Source: Flagellimonas chongwuensis (GTDB lineage Bacteria; Bacteroidota; Bacteroidia; Flavobacteriales; Flavobacteriaceae). Taken from it: DNA of 64,000 nucleotides. Location: NCBI RefSeq assembly GCF_013376415.1, contig NZ_WYET01000004.1, forward strand, positions 868,001 to 932,000. The letters run 5' to 3'. The translations under genes and the position numbers were made by a program. This document shows positions 35,861-45,313 of the stretch, piece by piece; the stretch's first letter is position 1; every line of letters begins with the position of its first letter. The notes under the pieces are model-generated. The model did no database searches, was not told where the DNA came from, and was given only the letters and a program-made list of their open reading frames with translations.

Positions 35861-36673
35861 ATGAAAATCTTATCTAGCGGCGAATACTATGGTAACAAAA
35901 ACTCGGAGTTACGCCATGACGGAATAACGCTTTCAAAATACAGTTACACCGGAATACAAACGGATTGGCACTATCATGAAAACCCTTATTTTATGTACGT
36001 ACTGCAGGGCAACATGAAGGATTGTAACAAAAAAGCGACCACTTTATGCCCTACCGGCAGCTTAATGTTCAATAATTGGCAGGAAACCCATTACGGGTCC
36101 AAACACTCTACCAACGCAGCTGGCTTTCATCTGGAATTTGAGACATCTTGGCTGCAAAAACATGATATTACCTTCACTGTTCTGGAAGGAAGTAAATTGG
36201 TACAGCACCCCGAAGTACATTTTCTGTTCGCAAAATTGTATCGGGAACTTAGCATGATGGACAACTACAGCGAACTTACTATTCAATCCATCTTGATTCA
36301 AATATGTGATTCCCTCAAAACCGAGCAATCGGTCGAATCAAAGAAACGGCCCGAATGGGTTGATAGACTAAAAGAGTTACTTCATTTTGATGAAAACACC
36401 CTGAGCTTGGAATACCTATCGCAACAGTTAGATGTTCATCCCGTGCATATTTCAAGGGCAGCTTCAAAATATCTAAATGCCAGCCTAGGAGAATACATTA
36501 GGCAATGCAAATTAAAAGCTGCCATTCCATTGTTAATACAGTCCAATTATTCGCTTACAGAAATCGCATACCAGTCAGGTTTTTCAGACCAGAGTCATTT
36601 TAACCGCGTTTTCAAATCACATTTCAACATGACTCCAAAAGCCTATAGAGATAGGTTGAAGACTAAGCTCTGA
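35861..36673 (+). CDS. AraC family transcriptional regulator
   Basis: A 270-residue regulator. A cupin-like sensor domain (about 15-130, with WHYHENPYFMYVLQGNM) is followed by two helix-turn-helix motifs: LSLEYLSQQLDVHPVHISRA and LTEIAYQSGFSDQSHFNRVF. The sensor could bind a small ligand. The next gene, a lipoprotein serine hydrolase, starts 64 nt downstream with its own -7 box; the regulator may control it, but no operator was identified. Confidence 0.92.
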   Translation: MKILSSGEYYGNKNSELRHDGITLSKYSYTGIQTDWHYHENPYFMYVLQGNMKDCNKKATTLCPTGSLMFNNWQETHYGSKHSTNAAGFHLEFETSWLQKHDITFTVLEGSKLVQHPEVHFLFAKLYRELSMMDNYSELTIQSILIQICDSLKTEQSVESKKRPEWVDRLKELLHFDENTLSLEYLSQQLDVHPVHISRAASKYLNASLGEYIRQCKLKAAIPLLIQSNYSLTEIAYQSGFSDQSHFNRVFKSHFNMTPKAYRDRLKTKL

Positions 36674-36710
36674 TGTTAATTTTATACAAGTTTTGGAATA
36701 ATCGGGGCGG

Positions 36711-36718
36711 TACATTTG
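36711..36718 (+). promoter_or_regulatory. Putative -7 box (TACATTTG) of the serine hydrolase
   Basis: Perfect TANNTTTG match 19 nt before the ATG, which suggests expression separate from the upstream regulator gene. Confidence 0.5.
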
Positions 36719-36737
36719 TCTTCAAAATATCAATATA

Positions 36738-38453
36738 ATGCTTAAACAATGGATTCTATCAACAGCGCTGCTTTGCAATATGCTGTTGAGCTGCGCACAG
36801 GGAAAGGAACATTCCTACTCAGGCGAATGGATTGGACATCTACCGGAAAAAACTAGTTTCAATTTTAAAGTTTCGCTGGAAAAACTACGAGACAACAGTT
36901 ACAACTTGATCATTGCTAACGAAGATATTCTGATTGACAAGGAAATAGTATCGCAAAGTCACGATAATGTGGCTTTCACTGTTGGCGAAGGACTCTTTTT
37001 TGATCTAAAGTATGAAGATAATGAAACAGAACTGACCGGATTTCTGAAGACTGGAAGGTTTTTGTACCATGTAACCTTAAAAAAAGCTGACGACGATACT
37101 TATAAAGGAACATGGAACCCTTTTATGTTCAACGATGGACTACAGAGCTCCGACATTATGTTGTACATGGAAGAAACCGATAATGGCCTAGCGGGCTATC
37201 CATTTTTTGGCGACCAACGATTTAGAGGAGCATGGTCAAGCAATTTTGAACAAAATGGCAACTTGCTCACCTTCAAGGATAGTAATACAGGGTTTAATTT
37301 TAGGGCCAATCTACAGGGAGATCATATTGACTTGGATATCCTTTTGAGTCAGTCTGTGTTAACCTCTACCCGTTTAACGTATACTGATGATGGGTGGGAA
37401 TACTTCTCCGAACCTAGGGCCGAGCCACAGAGCACCAACACCCCTCCATTATTAAAAGATGGTTGGGAAGTGGCTAACAGTAATGAATACGGTATTGACC
37501 AAGGTAAGCTTGCGGAGCTGATAAATGCATCCAATACCGGTGAGTTGATAAATATGCACAGTATCCTTATAGCCAAAAACAATAAACTGGTGTTCGAAAG
37601 TTATTTTGGAGGCTATAATGCCCATATTCCTCACGATTTGCGATCCGCATCGAAAAGTATTTCTTCTGCCATAATAGGGATTGCTATCGATGATGGTCTC
37701 ATCAAAAGTGCAGAAGAAAAATTGTACGATTTTATACCTGAGGCATATAAATATACCAAAGATTCCCTGAAGGCTAACATAACGTTACAGCACCTGCTTA
37801 CCATGAGCTCCGGGCTGGATGTAAACAATAAAGCTGCGGAGGATTACTACCAGAACCCCAACAATTCCGATAATTGGTTAAAAACTGTCCTAGAGGCACC
37901 GATGGTACGCGCTCCAGGCACTTACTTGGACTACGGTTCCGCAAACCCGTTTTTATTGGGCATTTGTTTGAGTGAACATTTAAAAACTCCTCTGGAGACC
38001 TATATGGACGAAAAGCTATTTGAGCCATTGGGCATTACAAACTACATCAACCAGACAGATGACACCCAACAGAGACCTTATTTTGGAGGTGGTATGCTGT
38101 TGACTTCCCGTGACCTGCTCAAGTTTGGTCAATTGTACCTCAATAAAGGAACTTGGAATGGAAAACGTATTATTTCCGAAAGTTGGGTAAAGGAATCCTT
38201 TAAAAAGTATGGTCGTTTACAGGACACCAAGGATAAAAATGAATATGGTTATCTATGGTGGCACGACACCTATGAGATAAACGGTAAAGAAATCAAATCT
38301 ATTGAAGCCAGAGGTGCGGGCGGACAGTTTATTTTTATCCTTCCCGATTTGGGTACAGTAGTTGTAATCACTGCGGGCAACTTTAGGAACGGTAAAGGGA
38401 ATCAATCCAGGGATGTTCTCAAAACACATATCTTACCTGCATTGATACAATAG
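36738..38453 (+). CDS. Lipoprotein serine hydrolase of the class C beta-lactamase family
   Basis: A 571-residue protein with lipobox LLSC (Cys 19). Residues 25-215 form a beta-rich domain of unknown role. The catalytic domain from about 245 has SASK (Ser 303, Lys 306), a YGSAN segment near 399-403 as the Tyr motif, and EARGAGGQFIF in place of KTG near 533. Family members are D,D-peptidases, esterases or beta-lactamase-like; real beta-lactamase activity cannot be inferred. Located next to an AraC-type regulator. Confidence 0.9.
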   Translation: MLKQWILSTALLCNMLLSCAQGKEHSYSGEWIGHLPEKTSFNFKVSLEKLRDNSYNLIIANEDILIDKEIVSQSHDNVAFTVGEGLFFDLKYEDNETELTGFLKTGRFLYHVTLKKADDDTYKGTWNPFMFNDGLQSSDIMLYMEETDNGLAGYPFFGDQRFRGAWSSNFEQNGNLLTFKDSNTGFNFRANLQGDHIDLDILLSQSVLTSTRLTYTDDGWEYFSEPRAEPQSTNTPPLLKDGWEVANSNEYGIDQGKLAELINASNTGELINMHSILIAKNNKLVFESYFGGYNAHIPHDLRSASKSISSAIIGIAIDDGLIKSAEEKLYDFIPEAYKYTKDSLKANITLQHLLTMSSGLDVNNKAAEDYYQNPNNSDNWLKTVLEAPMVRAPGTYLDYGSANPFLLGICLSEHLKTPLETYMDEKLFEPLGITNYINQTDDTQQRPYFGGGMLLTSRDLLKFGQLYLNKGTWNGKRIISESWVKESFKKYGRLQDTKDKNEYGYLWWHDTYEINGKEIKSIEARGAGGQFIFILPDLGTVVVITAGNFRNGKGNQSRDVLKTHILPALIQ

Positions 38454-38460
38454 ACCTATA

Positions 38461-38485
38461 TACATTTGTCCACCAGTGGGCAAAT
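38461..38485. repeat. Inverted repeat overlapping a -7-like box after the serine hydrolase
   Basis: ATTTGTCCAC (38464-38473) and GTGGGCAAAT (38476-38485) form a 10-bp stem with one G-U type pair and a 2-nt loop. The left arm overlaps TACATTTG (38461-38468), so it may be an operator on an antisense or downstream promoter, or a transcript-end hairpin without a T tract. Confidence 0.35.
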
Positions 38486-38657
38486 CTTAGAAATGTATAT
38501 CCCCTTTGCGATAGCTTTATTGGAAAAAAAGCACATACCAAAATGAATCCGTCAACTGAAAAGGGGATTGGTTAATCTTAACTGCAGGTTTAACCTTGAA
38601 GCCACATTTAACTATTCATTCACAGCTATTTACAGTCAAAATACATTATTTTGTTTC

Positions 38658-39644
38658 ATGACTAAATTTTCACTGACCCTTATTTTTATTGGCTGTCTTT
38701 TGTTTTCTGTCAAAAGTAAAGCCCAAGAAAACTACCTGAACTACCATTCCAAAGTAATTGAGTGTGAACAGCTGATTGCTGAAGGAAAATACTCTTCTGC
38801 GATTGATACATTTGATTCTCTATTTAAACAGTTTGATTTCTCGTTTTTAAGAGACATCAAAGTCGCTACTGAGCTCAGTGCATATCAAAATGATTATCAA
38901 TCAGGATTACAGTTCACCAGACTGGGAATCAAAGCTGGTTGGACACTGAAAAGCATAAAAAAAAATGACAATTTACAGTCATTAAAAAAATCTTCGGAAT
39001 GGTCAAAGCTTTTATCCGAATATGATTCCCTCCACCAAACCTACTTATCGGGACTAAATCCTCAGCTCAAAGAACAAGTCCATGAAATGTTCAAAAAGGA
39101 CCAGAAAAAAGCACTTGGGGCATTGTTCAGAATTGGACAAAAAGCCAAAAGGAGGTATTCAGAAAAAAAATTTGCCCCTCATAGCGAGCAACAGTTAGAA
39201 CAACTGGAGCAAATTTTAAAAGAGTATGGTTATCCAGGTGAACGACTTACAGGAAACAACCTATGGGGCTCCGTGATTTTAAGTCATCATAATTCAATAT
39301 CCATAAATTACAATTCGAAAGATACCATCTACGCTCATTTAAAGCCAAAATTATTAGCTGCACTGAAACAAGGTGAAATATCACCGTACGAATTAGCCCA
39401 AATTGAAGATTGGCGAACTGCAGCTTTAACTAACCATGAATCAACATCCTATGGATTTCTTGGAGTCATTCCGAATGATGCAGCTTTGGAAACAACAAAT
39501 AACAATAGAAATGTTATCGGATTACGAACCATCTCCCTTAGAAATGATTTAATCGATATTGAAAATAAAACTGGAATGAACCTACACCTACCCAAAGGGT
39601 GGCAAAATGGAAAAATAACAGTTGCCACAGACGCAGAACGGTAA
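38658..39644 (+). CDS. Secreted hypothetical protein, possibly DUF6624-like
   Basis: I start at the ATG at 38658 (328 aa), which gives a clean signal peptide (MTKFSLTLIFIGCLLFSV, cleaved near KAQ); upstream in-frame codons do not look coding. The first 110 residues look like TPR-type helices. The segment YGYPGERLTGNNLWGSVILSHHN near 195 resembles the core of DUF6624. Function unknown. There is no clear -7 box close upstream; the 204-nt gap before it holds an inverted repeat. Confidence 0.75.
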   Translation: MTKFSLTLIFIGCLLFSVKSKAQENYLNYHSKVIECEQLIAEGKYSSAIDTFDSLFKQFDFSFLRDIKVATELSAYQNDYQSGLQFTRLGIKAGWTLKSIKKNDNLQSLKKSSEWSKLLSEYDSLHQTYLSGLNPQLKEQVHEMFKKDQKKALGALFRIGQKAKRRYSEKKFAPHSEQQLEQLEQILKEYGYPGERLTGNNLWGSVILSHHNSISINYNSKDTIYAHLKPKLLAALKQGEISPYELAQIEDWRTAALTNHESTSYGFLGVIPNDAALETTNNNRNVIGLRTISLRNDLIDIENKTGMNLHLPKGWQNGKITVATDAER

Positions 39645-39690
39645 GTCGAGCTCCGTCAGTCACTGTTAATTTCAACTAAAAATCTGTCTT

Positions 39691-41040
39691 TTAGCCCATC
39701 TTTGGGAACTTCCATCCATTATGGTATTGCTTGGCCAATAAAGCATCAGCTTCCTTGTGGTTAAACTTATGGTTTTCCGCATCCCAGAATAAGCGTTCTC
39801 CTGTTTTGTAGGTAATATTCCCCATATGGCTCACCACCGCGGCATCATAACCGATTTTTATCGGGGCTTTCAAGATTGATTTATCCCTCGACTTTACTGC
39901 TTCCAAAAAGTTTTGTGTATGCAATCCCAAACCTTGGCCAACACCCTGCTGTAACGGTACAGCTTCTATTTTTGGCCCCAAATCTTGACTCCAATGTGGA
40001 CGATCATGTTCCGGGATTACCTCCCAGCCACCTCGGTCGAGTACTAGAGTTCCATTATTCCCGATAAAAGCAATACCATGGTTACGCCCGTAATTGCCAC
40101 CGTCAATTCCAGTAGCATGCTCCCACAAAAGGGAAAAATCACCAAAATCGTAAATGGTTTGTAAAGTATCAGGAGTTTCGGCCGCATCTTTGGGGTAGGC
40201 AAACTTACCACCCATGGCCATCACAGATTTGGGTGTGGAAGCCTTCATTCCAAAAAGAGCGTAATCAATCAAGTGTACGCCCCAATCCGTCATTAATCCT
40301 CCTGCATAGTCCCAAAACCATCTGAAATTAAAGTGAAACCTGTTTGGATTGAAGGGCCTGTTCTCCGCAGGTCCCAACCACATATCATAATCTACACCAG
40401 CAGGTACAGGGCCATTGGGCTCCACGGGAACGGATGACATCCACCCTTGATACGCCCATGTTTTTACTAGCCTTATCTGTCCCAGCTTACCGGAATGCAC
40501 ATAGTTGATGGCATCTACAAAATGGGGCTCGCTGCGTTGCCATTGCCCTATCTGCACCATTCTGTCGCTTGCATTTACCTTGGCCAGCATGGCATCGCTC
40601 TCGGCCACGGAATTGGCTATGGGCTTTTCACAATATACATCCTTACCGGCATCAATGGCATCGGTAAGTTGTAGGCAATGCCAGTGGTCCGGCGTTCCGA
40701 TTATGGCAATATGAATATCCTTATCTTCCAACAGTTTTCGGTAATCGGAATACCATTTAGGCCTTTTGATTCCCCCTTTTTCCAGTTCGGCAGTTTTTTC
40801 GCGAAGCACATTTTCATCCACATCGCAAAGGGCTACAACCTCGACCTCACTATTCTGCAACATAGAACTCAAATCGGAAAAACCCATTCCTTTACAACCA
40901 ATAAGGCCAACCTGAATTTTATCATTTGGACTGATGGTTTTTCTAATCGATGCCAACAACTCGGTTGGCAATACCATTGATGCTCCCATGGCTGCCGCGC
41001 CCAAACTGCTTTGCTTTACAAACTGTCTTCTGGTTCCCAT
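39691..41040 (-). CDS. Gfo/Idh/MocA family oxidoreductase with Tat signal
   Basis: A 449-residue protein starting at the ATG at 41040. The N-terminus MGTRRQFVKQSSLGAAAMGA is a twin-arginine-like signal, so the folded enzyme is probably exported with its NAD(P) cofactor. The Rossmann fold follows (VGLIGCKGMGFSDL), then the Gfo/Idh EKP motif in YCEKPIANS, and a second domain with WDYAGGLMTDWGVHLIDY. Such exported dehydrogenases act on sugars or glycosides in Bacteroidota; the substrate is unknown. The yajC terminator lies just upstream. Confidence 0.92.
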   Translation of the reverse strand: MGTRRQFVKQSSLGAAAMGASMVLPTELLASIRKTISPNDKIQVGLIGCKGMGFSDLSSMLQNSEVEVVALCDVDENVLREKTAELEKGGIKRPKWYSDYRKLLEDKDIHIAIIGTPDHWHCLQLTDAIDAGKDVYCEKPIANSVAESDAMLAKVNASDRMVQIGQWQRSEPHFVDAINYVHSGKLGQIRLVKTWAYQGWMSSVPVEPNGPVPAGVDYDMWLGPAENRPFNPNRFHFNFRWFWDYAGGLMTDWGVHLIDYALFGMKASTPKSVMAMGGKFAYPKDAAETPDTLQTIYDFGDFSLLWEHATGIDGGNYGRNHGIAFIGNNGTLVLDRGGWEVIPEHDRPHWSQDLGPKIEAVPLQQGVGQGLGLHTQNFLEAVKSRDKSILKAPIKIGYDAAVVSHMGNITYKTGERLFWDAENHKFNHKEADALLAKQYHNGWKFPKMG

Positions 41041-41070
41041 ACTTTTCAAAATTTTGAGTAAAGTACAAAA

Positions 41071-41108
41071 AAAACACCCCTTGGTTATCCTGTACCATGG
41101 GGTGTTTT
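41071..41108. terminator. Terminator after yajC
   Basis: AAAACACCCC (41071-41080) and GGGGTGTTTT (41099-41108) pair perfectly, with an inner TGGT/ACCA pair after one mismatch. On the minus strand eight T follow, ending the DUF1573-yajC transcript. Confidence 0.85.
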
Positions 41109-41131
41109 CAATTTTTATGAATTTTAAACGC

Positions 41132-41422
41132 TTACTTTTTTTCGTCGGGAGCATTTAATTTTTTGCTCATTTCCATGGAAATGGCGGAGCGGTCGAACTT
41201 TAAACGGCCTGCCATGGTTTCAATGATACAGGAAAAATCCTTGTCGTTCAATTCCACAATCTTACCGTGCAAACCACTCTTGGTAATAATCTTGTCTCCT
41301 TTTTTTAATTCGGAAGCGAATTTTTTCTCATCCTTCTGACGTTTGATTTGCGGGCGAATCATAAAAAAATACGCCACGGCAAAAATCAATATCAGCGGTA
41401 AAAACTGCTGTAAGTTTTCCAT
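41132..41422 (-). CDS. yajC: Preprotein translocase subunit YajC
   Basis: A 96-residue protein with one N-terminal membrane helix (about 5-20), then IRPQIKRQKDEKKFASELK and GDKIITKSGLHGKIVEL, the standard YajC pattern. It associates with SecDF in the inner membrane. It lies 14 nt after the DUF1573 lipoprotein gene and shares its transcript, ending at a strong hairpin. Confidence 0.95.
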   Translation of the reverse strand: MENLQQFLPLILIFAVAYFFMIRPQIKRQKDEKKFASELKKGDKIITKSGLHGKIVELNDKDFSCIIETMAGRLKFDRSAISMEMSKKLNAPDEKK

Positions 41423-41436
41423 TTAGGTCTTTTAAA

Positions 41437-41913
41437 TTATTTTACAGGACCAGCTGGTGTAGCTTCTGGTGCTTGTACAAATGCTTTGATTCTTACGATT
41501 TCAGAACCTTTGGCGGTGTTTGCTGTTACCGTAATGGTTTTTGTCACCTGGTTTTGACCAGAACCGTTGAATTTCACTAACAATTCACCTTTTTCTCCTG
41601 GTGCAATAGGCTCCTTTGGAGGGTTTGGCACTGTACAACCACAGCTACTTTTAGCATCTGTAATGATCAAAGGAGCATCACCTGTATTGGTGAAAGTAAA
41701 TACAGTTTCTTGAGGAGTTCCTCTTTGGATGGTACCGAAATCGTGCTCCGTTTTTTCAAACGTCATTACAGGAACTTTTTTGTCGGCCTCATCTCTGCTA
41801 ACAGCGCTTTCAACATTGTCAGCAACTATCTTTTGCGATGCTTTGTCCTTGCATGATACACTGGTTAGGGCAACCACTGCGATCAAACTAAAAATTGTTG
41901 TTATTCTTTTCAT
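41437..41913 (-). CDS. DUF1573 domain lipoprotein
   Basis: I start at the ATG at 41913 (158 aa), which gives a normal lipoprotein signal (MKRITTIFSLIAVVALTS with VSC as the lipobox); a TAATTTTG box lies 18 nt upstream. The DUF1573 immunoglobulin-like domain contains HDFGTIQRGTPQETVFTFTN and the conserved SSCGCTVP. It is envelope-anchored, of unknown function, and widely paired with yajC in Bacteroidota. Confidence 0.92.
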   Translation of the reverse strand: MKRITTIFSLIAVVALTSVSCKDKASQKIVADNVESAVSRDEADKKVPVMTFEKTEHDFGTIQRGTPQETVFTFTNTGDAPLIITDAKSSCGCTVPNPPKEPIAPGEKGELLVKFNGSGQNQVTKTITVTANTAKGSEIVRIKAFVQAPEATPAGPVK

Positions 41914-41931
41914 GATTAAAATTTGTTTTCC

Positions 41932-41939
41932 CAAAATTA
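41932..41939 (-). promoter_or_regulatory. Putative -7 box (TAATTTTG) of DUF1573-yajC, decides the start
   Basis: Perfect TANNTTTG match on the minus strand, 18 nt before the ATG at 41913. An in-frame start at 41934 would overlap the box and is rejected. Confidence 0.55.
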
Positions 41940-41951
41940 AGGAATTATTGT

Positions 41952-42899
41952 TTATTGTAGACCTCTACCTATTTTTTGGAGTCTTCCGTCCGATTTGTAC
42001 TCTTTTGCCAACTTATCTAACACCCCATTTATAAATATACTGCTCTTAGGTGTGGAATACTCTTTGGCAATCTCCAAGTACTCGTTCAAAGTTACTTTTT
42101 CTGGAATGGACGGAAAGTTAAGTAACTCGCATATTGCCATTTTAAGGATAATGGAGTCGATCTCAGCAATACGGTCGTTGTCCCAATTCGGAGTTTTTCC
42201 TTCAATTTCTTTCTCCCATTTACCATCGTTAAGAAGTGTTTTGGTCAACAGATCATTGGCAAAATCCAAATCTTGTTGATCCTTGAGCAATGCGGGTAAA
42301 AAGAAACGGTCTCCAGAATCTGGCTTGGCTTTTTTAAGGCGTTTGACCAAAAAAGTATTTACAATAGGGAAATCATCGACCCACGTAAGCTTATCATCCT
42401 CGAAGTAATCGTAGATTTTCTCATTGGGAGCTATAATCTCTTTGAACAGTTGTAGTACCACATCACGGTCATCAGTATAATCATCGGCCCCGTTCAGCAT
42501 ATATTGCTTATAAATATCACTGCCCATGATTTCCTTGTAGATGATCTTTACATATTCATCGTTCAAGTACCAATTGTCCAGTTTGCGCTTGGAGAGTTCA
42601 TTCTTCAACGCCTCGTTATTGACCAGTTGCAAAAGCAATCGGTTTTTTATAAATTTTTCTGGATTGGGATATTTATCTTCTTCGGTGGCCACGTATTTTT
42701 TGGAAGCGTGGCTCACATGTTTTTCGGCCAAACGATGCAGTTCTGCCAAAAGGCTTAAAATCAAAAGATATAGAACGTACATATTTTCTATACTCACTCT
42801 TAGGAACTTTTCCTGCTTTTGAAGCGAATCGTCCTTGGATTGCACCAATGCATAAATACATTGCATAACTTTTACCCTAATGTGCCTTCTGGTTAACAT
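41952..42899 (-). CDS. nusB: Transcription antitermination factor NusB
   Basis: A 315-residue protein, much longer than the roughly 140-residue E. coli NusB. The N-terminus MLTRRHIRVKVMQCIYA and the C-terminal NusB core (IDSIILKMAICELLNFPSIP, then EYLEIAKEYSTPKSSIFING) are separated by a helical insert of about 130 residues; this long form is usual in Bacteroidota. NusB with NusE binds boxA RNA to prevent premature termination in rRNA operons. A TACTTTTG box lies 51 nt upstream, divergent from the ABC exporter. Confidence 0.95.
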   Translation of the reverse strand: MLTRRHIRVKVMQCIYALVQSKDDSLQKQEKFLRVSIENMYVLYLLILSLLAELHRLAEKHVSHASKKYVATEEDKYPNPEKFIKNRLLLQLVNNEALKNELSKRKLDNWYLNDEYVKIIYKEIMGSDIYKQYMLNGADDYTDDRDVVLQLFKEIIAPNEKIYDYFEDDKLTWVDDFPIVNTFLVKRLKKAKPDSGDRFFLPALLKDQQDLDFANDLLTKTLLNDGKWEKEIEGKTPNWDNDRIAEIDSIILKMAICELLNFPSIPEKVTLNEYLEIAKEYSTPKSSIFINGVLDKLAKEYKSDGRLQKIGRGLQ

Positions 42900-42950
42900 G
42901 TTTAAAGAACTTTTAAAGTCATTATTTGGCTTTCACACTGCAAAAGTAAT

Positions 42951-42958
42951 CTTATATT
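42951..42958 (-). promoter_or_regulatory. Putative -7 box (TACTTTTG) of nusB
   Basis: Perfect TANNTTTG match on the minus strand, 51 nt before the nusB start. Confidence 0.45.
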
Positions 42959-43023
42959 TGATTCTTACCTACCAAAGTTACTTTCTTATCAGTTTTATAA
43001 CATTTACTTTGTGAGGTATGGTA

Positions 43024-43031
43024 TATATTTG
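43024..43031 (+). promoter_or_regulatory. Putative -7 box (TATATTTG) of the ABC exporter
   Basis: Perfect TANNTTTG match 49 nt before the ATG of the exporter gene. Confidence 0.45.
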
Positions 43032-43080
43032 CGGGATTGTCTGCTTACATCGAAGCTAAAAAACCACCTTTCTCCCTCTT

Positions 43081-44835
43081 ATGAAAGAACTGAAGCACTT
43101 AAATAAATATTTTAAGAAATATTGGCTTAAACTGCTATTGGGCATATTGATTACCATAATTGCACGGATTTTTTCCCTTGTAATGCCCTCTTACGTGAAC
43201 AAATCCATCCAGGCCGTGGAGGATTTTATGTCGGATGTGATTACGTTGTCCGATGCCAAAGGATTACTGCTCCAGTACATTTTGATTATTGTCGGCGCAG
43301 CTTTTTTATCAGGATTGTTCACTTTTCTGATGCGCCAGACCATTATAAATGTATCCCGGTATATTGAATATGACCTCAAGAACGAGGTGTTTGACCATTA
43401 CCAGCTCCTCAGTCTTAATTTTTACAAGAAAAACCGAATCGGGGATTTAATGAACCGAATCAGCGAGGACATCAACCAGGTGCGATTGTACGGTGGGCCT
43501 GCCATTATGTACGGTATACAGACCTTGACCCTTTTTGTCTGCTTGATTCCCCTAATGTTCATAAAAGCTCCCACACTTGCGGCCTATACCCTGCTCCCAT
43601 TACCCATCTTATCTGTTTTGATCTATCAAATCAGCAAGATAATCCACAAAAGGAGCACCAAGGTGCAGGAATTTCTATCCACCCTTTCCACGTTTACCCA
43701 AGAATCTTTTTCAGGAATTTCTGTAATCAAAGCATACAGTATTGAGCCACGTATCAATAATGAATTACGCGATTTGGCCCAAGAGGGAAAAGATACCAGT
43801 ATGGCCTTGGCCAAAGTAAATGCATGGTTCTTTCCTTTGATGATATTATTGATTGGGGTGAGCAACCTGTTTGTTATATATATTGGAGGTCGCCAATACA
43901 TCAATGGGGAAATTGAAACCATTGGAATCATTGCAGAATTTATATTATATGTGAATATGCTCACATGGCCCGTGGCCATTGTAGGATGGCTTACATCCAT
44001 TGTACAACGGGCGGAAGCTTCACAAAAACGAATCAACGAATTTTTGAAAGAGGAACCCTCCATCCAAAACATGGTAAAGGAGCCTACGCCTATCAAAGGC
44101 GATATCGAATTCAAGAATGTGACTTTCACCTACGAGGATACCAATATCACTGCCCTCAAAAATGTTTCGTTCTCGGTAAAAGCAGGACAGACCGTAGCCA
44201 TTTTAGGAAAAACAGGCTCAGGAAAATCGACCATACTGGATTTGGTGGCTCGTTTGTACGACACCTCTTCAGGTGAGGTATTGATTGATGGTGTACCCGT
44301 TCAAAATCTAAATTTGGACAGTTTACGAAGTTCTATCGGTGCCGTACCGCAAGATGCTTTTCTATTCTCGGACACTATTGAGAACAATATCCGTTTTGGT
44401 AATGAGAACGCCACCCATGATGAAATTGTAGCGGTCGCAAAAAAAGCAGTCGTCCATAAGAACATCGAAGGCTTTGCCAAAAAATACAACACTATTTTGG
44501 GTGAACGCGGGATTACGTTGAGTGGAGGGCAAAAACAGCGTGTCTCCATTGCCCGGGCATTGCTCAAAGACCCAAAAATCTATTTGTTCGATGATTCCCT
44601 TTCGGCCGTGGATACCGAAACAGAGGAAGAAATTCTCAATAATTTGAAAAAAGTTTCAAAAAGCAAGACCACATTGATTGTGAGCCATAGAGTATCGTCT
44701 GCAAAGAACGCCGATAAAATTATCGTATTGGACAATGGAAGTATCATACAAGAAGGCACACATGAAGAACTGAATAATACTGATGGGTATTATAAAGACC
44801 TTTACATTAATCAGCTTTCGGGCAAAGAATCATAA
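43081..44835 (+). CDS. ABC transporter, fused permease and ATPase (half-transporter)
   Basis: A 584-residue protein: six membrane helices (about 15-305), then the ATPase with Walker A GKTGSGKST, Q-loop PQDAFLFS, signature LSGGQKQR, Walker B IYLFDDSLSAVD and switch His in VSHRVSSAK. It resembles MdlB/LmrA-type exporters that form homo- or heterodimers. The substrate could be a lipid or drug. It is monocistronic by appearance. Confidence 0.93.
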   Translation: MKELKHLNKYFKKYWLKLLLGILITIIARIFSLVMPSYVNKSIQAVEDFMSDVITLSDAKGLLLQYILIIVGAAFLSGLFTFLMRQTIINVSRYIEYDLKNEVFDHYQLLSLNFYKKNRIGDLMNRISEDINQVRLYGGPAIMYGIQTLTLFVCLIPLMFIKAPTLAAYTLLPLPILSVLIYQISKIIHKRSTKVQEFLSTLSTFTQESFSGISVIKAYSIEPRINNELRDLAQEGKDTSMALAKVNAWFFPLMILLIGVSNLFVIYIGGRQYINGEIETIGIIAEFILYVNMLTWPVAIVGWLTSIVQRAEASQKRINEFLKEEPSIQNMVKEPTPIKGDIEFKNVTFTYEDTNITALKNVSFSVKAGQTVAILGKTGSGKSTILDLVARLYDTSSGEVLIDGVPVQNLNLDSLRSSIGAVPQDAFLFSDTIENNIRFGNENATHDEIVAVAKKAVVHKNIEGFAKKYNTILGERGITLSGGQKQRVSIARALLKDPKIYLFDDSLSAVDTETEEEILNNLKKVSKSKTTLIVSHRVSSAKNADKIIVLDNGSIIQEGTHEELNNTDGYYKDLYINQLSGKES

Positions 44836-44910
44836 AAAAGTTGCTGAATTAGCTTTTTTTTTACATTTTTGGTAACGTAATTCAACATAGTACTAAATAC
44901 ACTATACCAT

Positions 44911-45291
44911 ATGGGCCAGAAAGATACAATGGATCAGGAAGAGATTTATTCGAAAGTCTTAAGAGCAGGAAGAAGAACCTACTTTTTTGACGTCAGAAGC
45001 ACCAAGGCCGGAGACTATTACCTTACCATAACAGAGAGTAAAAAATTTACTCACGACGATGGTTCTTTCCACTACAAAAAGCACAAAATTTACTTGTACA
45101 AAGAAGATTTTAGCGCTTTCCGTGAGATTATGGAAGAGATGATGGACTACATCATTGACGAAAAAGGGAGCGAGGTCATCTCCGAAAGACATCAAAAAGA
45201 TTTTAAAAAGGAAGATGAAGAAGAAACTTTCAGTGAGAATGGAACTGCCGCCGGAAGCAACTTTACCGATGTAAGTTTCGACGACATCTAA
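44911..45291 (+). CDS. DUF3276 (PUR-family) nucleic-acid-binding protein
   Basis: A 126-residue protein. The PUR repeat spans about 10-85 (RAGRRTYFFDVRSTKAGDYYLTITESKK, split in this description only as a location, around residues 18-44, and HKIYLYKEDFSAF around 60-72), followed by an acidic, probably disordered tail. The family DUF3276 has PUR-alpha-like single-stranded DNA/RNA-binding fold and is highly conserved in Bacteroidota and spirochaetes. A strong terminator follows, so the gene is independent of the redoxin. Confidence 0.88.
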   Translation: MGQKDTMDQEEIYSKVLRAGRRTYFFDVRSTKAGDYYLTITESKKFTHDDGSFHYKKHKIYLYKEDFSAFREIMEEMMDYIIDEKGSEVISERHQKDFKKEDEEETFSENGTAAGSNFTDVSFDDI

Positions 45292-45313
45292 AAAATAATT
45301 CCTTTAATAATTT

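Noticed and set aside
41041..41154. 38-residue N-terminal extension of the Gfo/Idh gene
   Set aside because: It would run through the yajC terminator hairpin and hide the Tat signal that begins at 41040.
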